Shown piece by piece: positions 22,952 to 30,461 of a DNA stretch of 37,562 nt. A program made the position numbers and the translations under genes. Within the stretch, counting starts at the first letter, position 1. Each line of letters opens with the position of its first letter. This DNA is from Treponema sp. GTDB lineage: Bacteria; Spirochaetota; Spirochaetia; Treponematales; Breznakiellaceae. Below the pieces are notes generated by a model. The model was given only the letters and a program-made list of their open reading frames with translations, ran no database searches and was not told the DNA's origin. The stretch lies in NCBI GenBank assembly GCA_009785215.1, contig WQWU01000023.1, forward strand, positions 1 through 37,562, written 5' to 3'.

Positions 22952-23611
22952 ATGAAAAAAATATTCATTTTTGTTTTATTTTATATGTTTGTATTAAATT
23001 GTGTTTTTTCGCAGGCTGGAATTATTCGTGAATTGACAGGCGAGGTCGAGTTAAAACGCGCCGGTTCAACAGCATTTGTCCGCGCTTCTGCAGGTGATAC
23101 TGTTTCGGCAAATACAATTATTTCTACAGGTTTTAGAAGTACTGCTGTTATTGCAGTAGGAAGCGCATTAATTACAGTCCGCCCTCTTACTCGGCTTACA
23201 CTTGCAGAGATACAAAGTGCAGAAAACACAGAAAACATTAACGTAAATCTGCAGGCAGGAAGAGTGCGAGTAGATGTTAACCCCCCTGCCGGAACAAGAA
23301 CCAACATGTCGGTACAGAGCCCCAGCGCAACTGCTTCTGTGCGCGGAACCAGCTTTGAGATGGATATCGATAACGTAAGCGTTACAGAGGGCAGAGTGGT
23401 TTTTAATGGAACTGCAGGCCCTCCTGTTATGGTAACTGCGGGCAATGAAAGCATGGTAACTGCAAACGGAACTCCGGCTAATCCTCCGGAAGTTGCTGTT
23501 TCATCGCTGACACCGGCTTCTCCTGTGGGTGCTCCTTCGCCCGAAACGGTAACACAGGCTCCGGAAAGCGTTTCGGAAGGTGTTATTGTTTTAGATATGT
23601 TTTATGAATAA
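22952..23611 (+). CDS. FecR-domain exported protein
   Basis: 219 residues with a signal peptide (MKKIFIFVLFYMFVLNCVFS). The central region AGIIRELTGEVELKRAGSTA, then DTVSANTIISTGFRSTAVIA and SPSATASVRGTSFEMDIDN, is the FecR domain, a periplasmic beta fold common in spirochaete envelope clusters. The C-terminal tail is P/S/A-rich and ends LDMFYE. I choose the start at 22952 because it has GGAGGAAG; a longer in-frame start at 22901 lies inside the upstream gene. A signalling role as with E. coli FecR is not implied. Confidence 0.85.
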   Translation: MKKIFIFVLFYMFVLNCVFSQAGIIRELTGEVELKRAGSTAFVRASAGDTVSANTIISTGFRSTAVIAVGSALITVRPLTRLTLAEIQSAENTENINVNLQAGRVRVDVNPPAGTRTNMSVQSPSATASVRGTSFEMDIDNVSVTEGRVVFNGTAGPPVMVTAGNESMVTANGTPANPPEVAVSSLTPASPVGAPSPETVTQAPESVSEGVIVLDMFYE

Positions 23612-23623
23612 AAAGGTAATTAA

Positions 23624-25165
23624 GTGAAAAATTATTTTTTAAAACCTGCTTTTTTTTCTCTTTTGTTATTGTACATAACGTTTATTGTGTCATGTTTCAG
23701 CCCCTGGAAAGAAGACGAAGGTTTGCTTAGTATTAATTTTGGCGTTTCGGGCGCGAGTGATTCTTCGCGCTCCTTTGTAAATTTAGAAAGCGGCGAATTC
23801 AGAAACTTTACCAATACAGTTATACTTAAAAGTACTAACGGAAACAGAATAGAGCGCACTTTTTCCGGAGCAGCCGGATCGGTAAGTGTTCCTCCCGGTG
23901 TTTATACAGTTTCTATAAAGGCATCGGATAGTTCAGGAGTACGCGCATTTGGAATCCATAATAATACTGTTACAATCAGGGCAGGACAAAACGTTTCTGC
24001 AGGGTTAACCATGTATTCTGCTGTAGAAGTAACAAACGAAACTGAATTTAGAGCTGCCTTTGAATTGGCTAACCGCGGATCACCAGTTGGAGTAACTGGC
24101 GGCGAAACCGGCAGGCATTTGTATATTCTGATTGGAAGAAGTTTTGTGTGTTCTGGAAGTCATATTGATGTAAATGGCAGAGTAACACTTGTTTCTGAAA
24201 CTGATGCAGAAATTAATTATAATGGAAATAGTACAGATGCTTTTTTTCAAGTACGTGAAGACAGTGACCTTTCGCTCGGAGCGGAATATATGCCGGGAAC
24301 AATAATACTTAGCGGCAATAAGAACAATACATCGCTTTTTAATATTGCTGGTGGTATATTAAGAATGTATGAAGGTATAACTATTCAAGATTGCGGCTTT
24401 TTGGCAATAAGTATAAATGTAAATGGCATATTTAATTTATTTGGCGGAAGAATTACTGGTAATAATGGTGTCAACCCTGGCGGTGGCGGTGTGAATGTGG
24501 GAAGCGGTGGTACATTTAATATGTATAATGGTAGAATCTCCGATAATAGTACTATTGGCAGCGGTGGCGGTGTGTTTGTAGGAGGCGGTACATTTAATAT
24601 GTACGGCGGTATAATAACAGAGAACAGAGCAACTGGCGGCGGCGGAGTAACTGTTGCCTATTCTGCAACATTTAACATGTACGGCGGTACAATTTCGTTT
24701 AACATAGCTGATGGCAGTGGCGGCGGAATACATATATCAGGAGACGATAGTATATTAAATTTACATGACGGTTCTATTTTTAGTAATATCTCTGGTGCTA
24801 ACACTCCTGGCAGCGGCGGCGGAATAAATATGTATGGAGGTACTGTAATAATGTCTGGCGGTATTATTTCAAGAAATAATACTAATAACGGCGGCGGTGT
24901 AAATCTTTCTGGCGGTACATTCGAAATGCAAGGCGGAGAAATCTCTGGTAATAGTGCTGTTAATAACGGCGGTGGTGTGTGGGTTGGCGGTACAACTGGT
25001 ATTTTTAATATGAACGGTGGAATTATTTACGGCATGGATGCTAGTATTTCTCTTAGAAACACTGCTGGTCAAAATAGCGCTGCATTATTTGTTGATACCC
25101 ATGGAACAGCAAATGTTTTTGATTCTTCTTTCTCTGACAGTACTGATACCACCTTGTCGCGTTAA
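23624..25165 (+). CDS. Pmp-like lipoprotein with beta-helix repeats, copy 1
   Basis: 513 residues starting at a GTG with an AAGG site. Lipobox FIVSC gives lipid Cys24. The N-terminal domain (about 27-165) has a Transthyretin/PEGA-like look (SVPPGVYTVSIKASD). The C-terminal part (about 185-500) is a parallel beta-helix of roughly 20-residue repeats, such as GGGVFVGGGTFNMYGGIITE, resembling the polymorphic (Pmp-type) surface proteins. It is probably displayed at the cell surface as an adhesin or substrate-binding protein. It is tandem with a paralogue (25184-26302) whose N-terminal half is nearly identical. Confidence 0.82.
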   Translation: MKNYFLKPAFFSLLLLYITFIVSCFSPWKEDEGLLSINFGVSGASDSSRSFVNLESGEFRNFTNTVILKSTNGNRIERTFSGAAGSVSVPPGVYTVSIKASDSSGVRAFGIHNNTVTIRAGQNVSAGLTMYSAVEVTNETEFRAAFELANRGSPVGVTGGETGRHLYILIGRSFVCSGSHIDVNGRVTLVSETDAEINYNGNSTDAFFQVREDSDLSLGAEYMPGTIILSGNKNNTSLFNIAGGILRMYEGITIQDCGFLAISINVNGIFNLFGGRITGNNGVNPGGGGVNVGSGGTFNMYNGRISDNSTIGSGGGVFVGGGTFNMYGGIITENRATGGGGVTVAYSATFNMYGGTISFNIADGSGGGIHISGDDSILNLHDGSIFSNISGANTPGSGGGINMYGGTVIMSGGIISRNNTNNGGGVNLSGGTFEMQGGEISGNSAVNNGGGVWVGGTTGIFNMNGGIIYGMDASISLRNTAGQNSAALFVDTHGTANVFDSSFSDSTDTTLSR

Positions 25166-25183
25166 TATAAACAGGAGTAATTT

Positions 25184-26302
25184 ATGAAAAAAATAGTTTT
25201 TTTATCATTCGCGGCTCTTTGTATTATTTGTTTAAATTCATGCTTCAGCCCATGGAAAGATGACGAAGGTATACTTCTAATAAATTTTGGTGTTTCGGGC
25301 CGTTCATTTGTAAATTTAGAAAGCGGCGAATTCAGAAACTTTACTAATACAGTTATACTTAAAAGTACTAACGGAAATAGAATAGAACGCACCTTTTCCG
25401 GAACAGCAGGAGCGGTAAGTGTTCCTCCCGGTGTTTATACAGTTTCTATAAAGGCATCGGACAATTCAGGAGTACGCGCATTTGGAATCCACAATAATAC
25501 TGTTACAATCAGGGCAGGACAAAATGTTTCTGCAGGGTTAATCATGTATTCTGCTGTAGAAGTAACAAATGAAAATGAGTTAAGTGCCGCTTTAGAATTG
25601 TTATATAATGGTCAGGTTGTAAACAGCAATGCTGCTAGGCATTTATATGTTCTTGTTGGAAAAAGTTTTTCTTCGGAAGATTATTTTTTTATTGATGGCA
25701 GAGTAACTCTTGTTTCAGAAACTGATGTAGTCATTAATTTAATTAATGATAGTGATTGCTTTTTTTCTATAGAAGGCTTTCTTTCTCTTGGCGCAGAATA
25801 TATGCCGGGAACAATAACGATTAAAGGAAATAGAGAAATGGGTGCTCCGCTTTTCAGTGTTCATGGAACCTTAAGAATGTACGAAGGTGTTACCATTCAG
25901 GATAATGGCGGTTCAGCGGTAAAAGTGCGAGATGAAGCAGCCTTTTATATGTATGGCGGTAAAATTTCTGGTAATACAACAGACGACAATGGCGGCGGTG
26001 TGTATGTGGACGAAGGCGGAACATTTAATATGTATGGCGGAGAAATTTCTGGAAATACTGCTAATGAAAAAGGTGGCGGTGTGTATATAGACAATGCAAA
26101 CTTTTCTAAAACTGGCGGTATAATTTACGGTAACGATGGCGGAAGTAATAGTAATTGGGCTAATGCTTCAAGTGGTACAGGTCCAGGTCATGCAGTTTAT
26201 GTTGATGGTTATAACAATGGTCTTTTTAGAAATTCAACTGCTGGTAATAATATAAATTTATACTTTATTGATGGACAGCCAAGAGGTGATTGGGAAGATT
26301 AA
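25184..26302 (+). CDS. Pmp-like lipoprotein with beta-helix repeats, copy 2
   Basis: 372 residues with lipobox LNSC (Cys20) and an AGGAG site. It has the same FSPWKDDEG start and N-terminal domain as the preceding gene. The beta-helix (about 195-330) is shorter, with only two or three full repeats such as GGGVYVDEGGTFNMYGGEIS. Compared with copy 1 it has lost repeat units and ten residues near residue 40. It ends the envelope operon; no strong terminator follows, only a weak AT-only dyad at about 26301-26316. Confidence 0.82.
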   Translation: MKKIVFLSFAALCIICLNSCFSPWKDDEGILLINFGVSGRSFVNLESGEFRNFTNTVILKSTNGNRIERTFSGTAGAVSVPPGVYTVSIKASDNSGVRAFGIHNNTVTIRAGQNVSAGLIMYSAVEVTNENELSAALELLYNGQVVNSNAARHLYVLVGKSFSSEDYFFIDGRVTLVSETDVVINLINDSDCFFSIEGFLSLGAEYMPGTITIKGNREMGAPLFSVHGTLRMYEGVTIQDNGGSAVKVRDEAAFYMYGGKISGNTTDDNGGGVYVDEGGTFNMYGGEISGNTANEKGGGVYIDNANFSKTGGIIYGNDGGSNSNWANASSGTGPGHAVYVDGYNNGLFRNSTAGNNINLYFIDGQPRGDWED

Positions 26303-26323
26303 TAAAAATATTTATTCTTCCCC

Positions 26324-26352
26324 TTGAAATATTTTCTAAAAAATGGTAAAAT
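26324..26352 (+). promoter_or_regulatory. Promoter of the TvpA-like leader, copy 1
   Basis: TTGAAA (26324-26329), 17-nt spacer, TAAAAT (26347-26352) with an extended TGG. An ATG follows after 6 nt (26359), opening a 16-codon frame. The intergenic stretch 26303-26637 holds this promoter, the short frame with a TC repeat, and a short-form element; nothing else is seen. Confidence 0.7.
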
Positions 26353-26358
26353 GCGGCA

Positions 26359-26409
26359 ATGAGCGGAAAACCTTACATGAATTCAAATTCTCTCTCTCTC
26401 TTATTATAG
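26359..26409 (+). CDS. Candidate leaderless mini-ORF with (TC)6, copy 1
   Basis: 16 codons: MSGKPYMNSNSLSLLL then TAG. The ATG sits 6 nt after the -10. A microsatellite (TC)6 at 26389-26400 encodes Ser-Leu repeats. The paralogous leader at 28482 keeps the same frame and stop position although it has (TC)15. Translation is unproven; it could be a leader peptide for the TvpA-like gene about 230 nt downstream. Confidence 0.4.
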   Translation: MSGKPYMNSNSLSLLL

Positions 26410-26480
26410 AAGAAACTTTGAAATATTACCCCAAAACCACTTTTCAGGGGATAAATTTGCCTATTTAATCAAGAAGACCT

Positions 26481-26606
26481 CTCGCAGAGACGTAACATTC
26501 CTTCGGAATGTAGAGGACACGGAGAGTGCAGAGTACCTTGCAACGAAGCTTCTAGCAAGATTTCTAGTTACAGCTCTGCGTACTCAGCGGCTCAGCGCCA
26601 CTGCGA
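26481..26606 (+). mobile_element. Short-form inverted-repeat element in the TvpA-like leader, with palindrome
   Basis: Left arm CTCGCAGAGACG (26481-26492), a 20-nt palindrome (26493-26512), then GAGGACACGGAGAGTGCAGAG up to 26533. Right arm 26574-26606 begins CTCTGCGTACTCAGCG and ends CTGCGAG. The loop has an imperfect hairpin around GAAGCTTC. The element ends about 30 nt before the TvpA-like ATG, next to its ribosome site. Confidence 0.65.
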
Positions 26607-26637
26607 GAAAAAATTTGTAATAATAAAGGAGAAACGT

Positions 26638-27540
26638 ATGAAAAGAATGTTATTTGGTATTTTGGTAATGGTTGGACTTGTTTTGTTAACCTGCAGTGAG
26701 CCGCCTAGCGATCCACCCAGCAATGACGGCAATAATAATAAGCCGGATTACAGAGCAATGGTGCAGATTACAGGAACAGGCACTGGATCATTTCTTATGG
26801 GCAGCCCTGTAGGAGAGGTAAACCGTAATTCTGACGAAACCCAGTGGTTGGTAAAACTAAGTAATTTTAAGATTAGTAAATACCCTGTAACACAGGAATG
26901 GTTTCAGGATGTGATGGGGTATAATCCTAGTTTTTTTGTGGGAGCAAATCTTCCTGTGGAAGAAGTAACATGGTTTGATGCGATAGAGTTTTGTAATAAG
27001 CTGAGCGAATTACAAAATCTTGAGCCAGTTTATTACATAGATGTTATAACAAGGAACTCTTTCGGGAATATAACGAATGCTACGGTGACGGAATTAAGCT
27101 GGGATAATTCCGGCTACAGGCTGCCTACAGAAGCGCAGTGGGAATATGCATGCAGAGCAGGAACAACAACACCTTTTAACTGGGGAACAAACCAGATAAC
27201 ATCAGATCAGGCTAATTTTAATGCAACAGCTTCTCTTTATAATGGAAGTCCAGTGGGGGTATACAGAGCAAGAACAACGCCTGTAGACATATTTCCTGCA
27301 AATGCATGGAGACTACATGACATGCACGGTAATGTATTTGAATGGTGCTGGGATTGGTATGGTACATATCCTACAACAGTGCAATTAGATTACAAGGGAG
27401 CTTCCTCTGGATCTGGTCGCGTGTTACGCGGCGGGGGGTATTACAACGGCGGTGGTCAGCTCCGTTCTGCCTTTCGGGTTAGAAACGCTCCGTTTGACGT
27501 GGTCAGCCGTATCGGTGGCTTTCGTGTTGTTGCCCCCTGA
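26638..27540 (+). CDS. TvpA-like lipoprotein with FGE-sulfatase/C-type-lectin fold, probable DGR target
   Basis: 300 residues. Signal peptide and lipobox LLTC (Cys19), then a P/N/D-rich spacer (20-36). Residues about 40-300 are an FGE-sulfatase (SUMF1) domain: [56 protein letters not shown] and RVLRGGG. The C-terminal end, residues 261-300, has the layout of a DGR variable region, ending IGGFRVVAP. Treponema denticola TvpA is the known precedent: a surface lipoprotein of this fold, diversified by a retroelement. An AAAGGAG site precedes the ATG. Not an active formylglycine enzyme, as far as I can see. Confidence 0.85.
   Translation: MKRMLFGILVMVGLVLLTCSEPPSDPPSNDGNNNKPDYRAMVQITGTGTGSFLMGSPVGEVNRNSDETQWLVKLSNFKISKYPVTQEWFQDVMGYNPSFFVGANLPVEEVTWFDAIEFCNKLSELQNLEPVYYIDVITRNSFGNITNATVTELSWDNSGYRLPTEAQWEYACRAGTTTPFNWGTNQITSDQANFNATASLYNGSPVGVYRARTTPVDIFPANAWRLHDMHGNVFEWCWDWYGTYPTTVQLDYKGASSGSGRVLRGGGYYNGGGQLRSAFRVRNAPFDVVSRIGGFRVVAP
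27418..27540 (+). other. Candidate DGR variable region (VR) of the TvpA-like gene
   Basis: Codons 261-300. Conserved anchors RVLRGG, LRSA and IG-GFRVVAP alternate with positions where DGR templates usually carry AAC/AAT. At these sites the codons read TAT, TAC, AAC, GGC, GGT, GGT, TTT, GTT, AAC, GCT, TTT, GAC, GTC, AGC, CGT and GGT, nearly all ending in C or T, as expected when only the adenines of AAY codons were changed. No template repeat or reverse transcriptase is in this window. Confidence 0.6.
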
Positions 27541-27681
27541 GTTCATACAGTGAACAGTGAACAGGTAATAGAGAACACGATATACAGCGAACAGGTGCGC
27601 ACGGTTCCTGTTACCGCTTTACTGTAGTGGTGTGGAAAAACGCAAGACTGGCCTGCGTGGTTAGTTGATTAGTAGAGCTAA
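27541..27681 (+). other. Region after the VR: hairpin, CAGTGAA repeats and a duplicated 48-nt box
   Basis: Directly after the stop lies GTTCA-TACAG-TGAAC (27541-27555), then repeated CAGTGAA/CAGCGAA units. The box 27598-27645 (CGCACGGTTCCTGTTACCGC and so on, ending AAAAACGCAA) recurs at 30095-30143. The hairpin is where DGRs often have a cruciform, but it is short. No gene is seen. Confidence 0.5.
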
Positions 27682-28104
27682 TTATTCTTTTTCCTTTAGG
27701 AGAGTAATAAAGTCAGCCGGACTCATACAAGGAATATCGGAGGTTTGAAAATCATCCGCATTGCGAGTAATAATATAGTCTACTTCGTTTTCTTTTACAG
27801 ATATGTACTGAACAGCGTCTTCAAAATCTTTCCAGCGCAAAGCTAAAGCATTAGCGATGGTTGATTCGCTGATTGTAGCAACAGTAAAAAGAACCGCAAG
27901 CTTATCCATTATTTGATATACATCAGCTGTGCCTATTTTTGCTTTTCGCAGCAGATAAAATATATTAGTCATGGAAACGGCAGCCAAATATCCTTTGATA
28001 CTCCCACTGTTAGTAAGCTGGAAAATAATTATAGAATCCTTATAAAAAGGCTCTCTTTTCAGAAATACATCCAAAATAATATTGGTATCAACAAGAACTT
28101 TCAT
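27682..28104 (-). CDS. PIN-domain toxin of a VapBC-like module
   Basis: A 140-residue PIN-domain ribonuclease-type protein. Acidic active-site residues are visible: VDTNIILDVF with Asp6, the central DFEDAVQY, and ITRNADDF near the C-terminus. Such toxins cleave RNA (often tRNA or rRNA) when their antitoxin is lost. It starts inside the stop codon of the antitoxin gene (ATGA-type overlap, 28101-28104), the standard antitoxin-first order. Lies convergent to the TvpA-like gene. Confidence 0.88.
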   Translation of the reverse strand: MKVLVDTNIILDVFLKREPFYKDSIIIFQLTNSGSIKGYLAAVSMTNIFYLLRKAKIGTADVYQIMDKLAVLFTVATISESTIANALALRWKDFEDAVQYISVKENEVDYIITRNADDFQTSDIPCMSPADFITLLKEKE

Positions 28105-28367
28105 ATAGGATACTTTGTAAGCCTTTCTTCGCGGATTTCGTCAAGAGTGATATTGCCCAAATTGGCAGCTACTCCCAACAAAGAATCTGCTAAAGGCGTT
28201 TCTACGCCAATAAGGCATTTAAGAGGCGGCTCTGGTTTTTCCTCTTTTTTAAAAGGGATCACTTTAAGTTCAACCTGCGCTTTTCCAGCAGGTATTTCAC
28301 GAGGTACATCAAAATCAATGTGCAACCGCCGGCTGTCAGTAATATCAACAGTTTGTGTAATGGTCAT
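28101..28367 (-). CDS. Antitoxin partner of the PIN toxin
   Basis: 88 residues. The N-terminal half (MTITQTVDITDSRRLHIDFD, then VPREIPAGKAQVELKVIPF) looks like the small AbrB-unlike DNA-binding or beta-sheet antitoxin often paired with PIN toxins; I do not know a gene name. The C-terminal LGNITLDEIREERLTKY is a typical toxin-binding tail. The ATG is 6 nt after a -10-like TATGTT and has no Shine-Dalgarno site, so its mRNA looks leaderless, while the toxin relies on coupling. Confidence 0.78.
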   Translation of the reverse strand: MTITQTVDITDSRRLHIDFDVPREIPAGKAQVELKVIPFKKEEKPEPPLKCLIGVETPLADSLLGVAANLGNITLDEIREERLTKYPI

Positions 28368-28373
28368 ATGACA

Positions 28374-28402
28374 AACATAACATGGAAAAAATAAAAAAAC
28401 AA
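28374..28402 (-). promoter_or_regulatory. Promoter of the toxin-antitoxin pair
   Basis: TTGTTT (28402-28397), 17-nt spacer, TATGTT (28379-28374) with extended TGT. The -10 is weak but well placed. The gene-free stretch 28368-28753 holds this promoter, the second TvpA-type leader and its element. Confidence 0.5.
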
Positions 28403-28446
28403 GAAAAAAACGGAGTACACAAAGATAGTTACTTGCTGCTTTCCTC

Positions 28447-28475
28447 TTGAAATATTTTCATAAAAATGGTAGAAT
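28447..28475 (+). promoter_or_regulatory. Promoter of the TvpA-like leader, copy 2
   Basis: TTGAAA (28447-28452), 17-nt spacer, TAGAAT (28470-28475). Same spacing as copy 1, with an ATG 6 nt after it. Confidence 0.6.
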
Positions 28476-28481
28476 GCCATA

Positions 28482-28550
<69 letters not shown>

Positions 28551-28621
28551 AAGAAACTTTAAATTATTGCCCCAAAACCACTTTTCAGGGGATAAATTTG
28601 CCCATTTAATCATGAAGAGCT

Positions 28622-28730
28622 CTCGCAGAGACGCAGAGGACACGGAGAGCGCAGAGTACCTTGCAACGAAGCTTCTAGCAAGATTTCTAGTTACAGCTCT
28701 GCGTACTCAGCGGCTCAGCGCCACTGCGAG
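28622..28730 (+). mobile_element. Short-form inverted-repeat element, copy without palindrome
   Basis: Left arm from CTCGCAGAGACG (28622-28633), right arm ending CTGCGAG at 28730. Nearly identical to 26481-26606, but where that copy has the 20-nt palindrome this one has only CA (28634-28635). Confidence 0.65.
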
Positions 28731-28753
28731 AAAAAATTTGTAATAATAAAGGA

Positions 28754-29103
28754 AATATAACGAATGCTATGGTGACGGTAATAAGCTGGGATAATGATGG
28801 GTATCGCTTGCCTACAGAAGCGCAGTGGGAATATGCATGTCGTGCAGGAACAACAACACCTTTTAATTGTGGTACAAACCAGATAACATCAGATCATGCT
28901 AATTTTAATGCAACAGCTATTCTTTATAATGGAAGTCCGGCGGGGATAAGCAGAGGAAGGACAACACCTGTAGACATGTTTTCTGCAAATGCATGGGGAT
29001 TACATGATATGCATGGAAATGTGTGGGAGTGGTGTTGGGATTGGTATGGTACATATCCGGCGGCAGGTACAACGCTTTCGGCTTTCGTGTTGTGTTCCCC
29101 TGA
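28754..29103 (+). pseudogene. Broken paralogue of the TvpA-like gene, lacking signal peptide and VR
   Basis: Close to 27069-27360 of the intact gene ([20 protein letters not shown], then [18 protein letters not shown]). The first about 140 codons are gone: the ribosome-site region AAAGGA is joined straight to an internal GGAATATAACG-like stretch. A second deletion removes most of the VR; only GGCTTTCGTGTTGTG (29080-29094) remains, in another frame. A 116-codon frame from ATG 28769 to TAG 29119 is still open and could make a short protein, but function is unlikely. Confidence 0.8.
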
Positions 29104-29171
29104 TTTGGGCGTTGATTAGAATTATATTAAGAGCAGTTCCATTGTTGATTTTAACAGGTACCACTTTTTTG

Positions 29172-29918
29172 TTAAAATTTCTTCCCGATTTTATATAAGC
29201 CATAATCAATAAAGCCAGATGTGTCTTGTTTATAATTTTCTGTTTTATTTTTTATCTGCAAAAATAAATTATTCACCCATAATTCAAAAGGTTCGGTTAT
29301 TTTATCTTGAGGTATTAAGTCCAGTCCGTTTTCGTAATAATGCCGAATAATCCCTGCATATATATCCGCAATTTGAATTGCTGGCGTAACTTCGGAATTA
29401 ACAAAAAAAGGCATTTCCAGTATATGATTAAATCCTTTACCTAGTTTTGACATAAATAAAAAATTAGTTATACATTTTGCAACAACAAAATCTTCACCAG
29501 GATTAATTACATCAAAAACTAAAATTGCTTTTTCGTGATTATGTTTTTCACAAAAATATTCTACTCTTGATATAATCATTTTGTAATGTCTGGGAATTAA
29601 AGTTTTGGTTAAAGTAAAAGGAGTATCAGGTTTTTCCATAATAATAGCAAAAACTCTAATATCAAAAGAACAGGCAATCTTTACAAATTCATCTACATAT
29701 TGTTTGTTATTAGTCATATTCTTTGAAAGAATACGCCGTCTTATCAATGATGTTGATTTAACTTCGGTATCTTTCCCGAATATTTTCATTTTAAGATTAA
29801 ATATTTTTTGAGATAGCTGTTTAATATCCCGTTCTTTTATACAAACGGCGCACAAGACAGGATTTTCTGTGCTGTCTTTTGGATGAGGTTTACCGCTTTC
29901 GTCAATAAATACAAGCAT
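29172..29918 (-). CDS. DUF3800 protein
   Basis: 248 residues. The N-terminal MLVFIDESGKP and the C-terminal IQIADIYAGIIRHYYE are the family's two acidic motifs, consistent with an RNase H-like nuclease fold; the biochemical function is unproven. The family is common in accessory regions and near defence genes. I choose ATG 29918, with AGGGGAATT just upstream; the frame is open to 29978, but that part lies in a terminator-like hairpin of the leader. It has its own promoter at 30023-30051. Its 3' end overlaps a weak dyad (TTTTAAC/GTTAAAA, 29149-29177). Confidence 0.83.
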   Translation of the reverse strand: MLVFIDESGKPHPKDSTENPVLCAVCIKERDIKQLSQKIFNLKMKIFGKDTEVKSTSLIRRRILSKNMTNNKQYVDEFVKIACSFDIRVFAIIMEKPDTPFTLTKTLIPRHYKMIISRVEYFCEKHNHEKAILVFDVINPGEDFVVAKCITNFLFMSKLGKGFNHILEMPFFVNSEVTPAIQIADIYAGIIRHYYENGLDLIPQDKITEPFELWVNNLFLQIKNKTENYKQDTSGFIDYGLYKIGKKF

Positions 29919-29935
29919 AATTCCCCTAAAAAGGC

Positions 29936-29968
29936 AAAAAAAATGGCGGGATGACAATCCACCCCACC
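29936..29968 (-). terminator. Terminator-like hairpin inside the DUF3800 leader
   Basis: On the minus strand GGTGGGGTGG, loop ATTG, TCATCCCGCC, then A and a run of eight T. The stem has a few G-T pairs. It lies between the promoter (30051-30023) and the ATG (29918), so most transcripts would stop before the gene unless the hairpin is bypassed. Confidence 0.6.
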
Positions 29969-30022
29969 TTGCGGACAAAAACCAATTCCAGGACGGAATA
30001 AGTATTAAGTCTTAATAATAAT

Positions 30023-30051
30023 AATATATCAAAAAATACTCTTAATGTCAA
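30023..30051 (-). promoter_or_regulatory. Promoter of the DUF3800 gene
   Basis: Perfect TTGACA (30051-30046), 17-nt spacer, TATATT (30028-30023) with extended TGA. The leader is close to 100 nt and contains the dyad and the terminator-like hairpin. Confidence 0.72.
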
Positions 30052-30450
30052 TCGGAAAAAAATTCAAAGGAAATTACTTTTTGCTCATAGAATACGCACG
30101 GTTCCTGTTACCGCTTTTCTGTAGTGGTGTTGGAAAAACGCAACGCTATATGTAGCGGACTTTTTTCTTCTCCGTGTACTCAGTGGTATAATTCTTATCT
30201 TTCCGCGCTAATTCAGAGGGGGAAAACTTCACCTTTCAAGCTTAACAATAAAGGTATCTACCACTTTTTCGCAGTGTTGATCGAGCTGTAATATGCTCTC
30301 GCCTGAGTGATCGTTTTAGGTCAACAGCAGTATGCGCCGTCAGTATTTAAAAAACTTCTTTGCGAGAGCCTTATCAAATCACAGCCAGTCACGCACAAGT
30401 ACCTGGTGCCGTTTCTGTAAAGATAACTTCCGCTTTCCCTTAATTTATGA

Positions 30451-30456
30451 TAAAAT
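30451..30456 (+). promoter_or_regulatory. Extended -10 of the cyclase gene
   Basis: TGA-TAAAAT (30448-30456), 5 nt before the ATG at 30462. No clear -35 and no Shine-Dalgarno site. Confidence 0.5.
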
Positions 30457-30461
30457 AAATT

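Larger units (their letters stand above)
29979..30461. other. Gene-free stretch with promoter, repeat box and small terminator
   Basis: Holds the DUF3800 promoter: TTGACA (30051-30046), 17 nt, TATATT (30028-30023). A dyad TATTAAG-T-CTTAATA (30003-30017) lies at its start point. The repeat box 30095-30143 follows. CGCTA-TATG-TAGCG (30144-30157) with TTTTTT (30161-30166) looks like a rightward terminator. A remnant of the element arm (CTCCGTGTACTCAGTGG, 30171-30187) is seen. From 30190 to 30445 I see nothing I can name. Confidence 0.55.

Noticed and set aside
26638-27540. Active formylglycine-generating enzyme
   Set aside because: The lipobox, the variable C-terminus and the lack of an evident catalytic cysteine pair fit a C-type-lectin-fold surface protein better.
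29936-30020. T-box or other known riboswitch before the DUF3800 gene
   Set aside because: The GGTGG stretch recalls a T-box, but the leader is too short, there is no specifier stem, and the gene is not an amino-acid gene.
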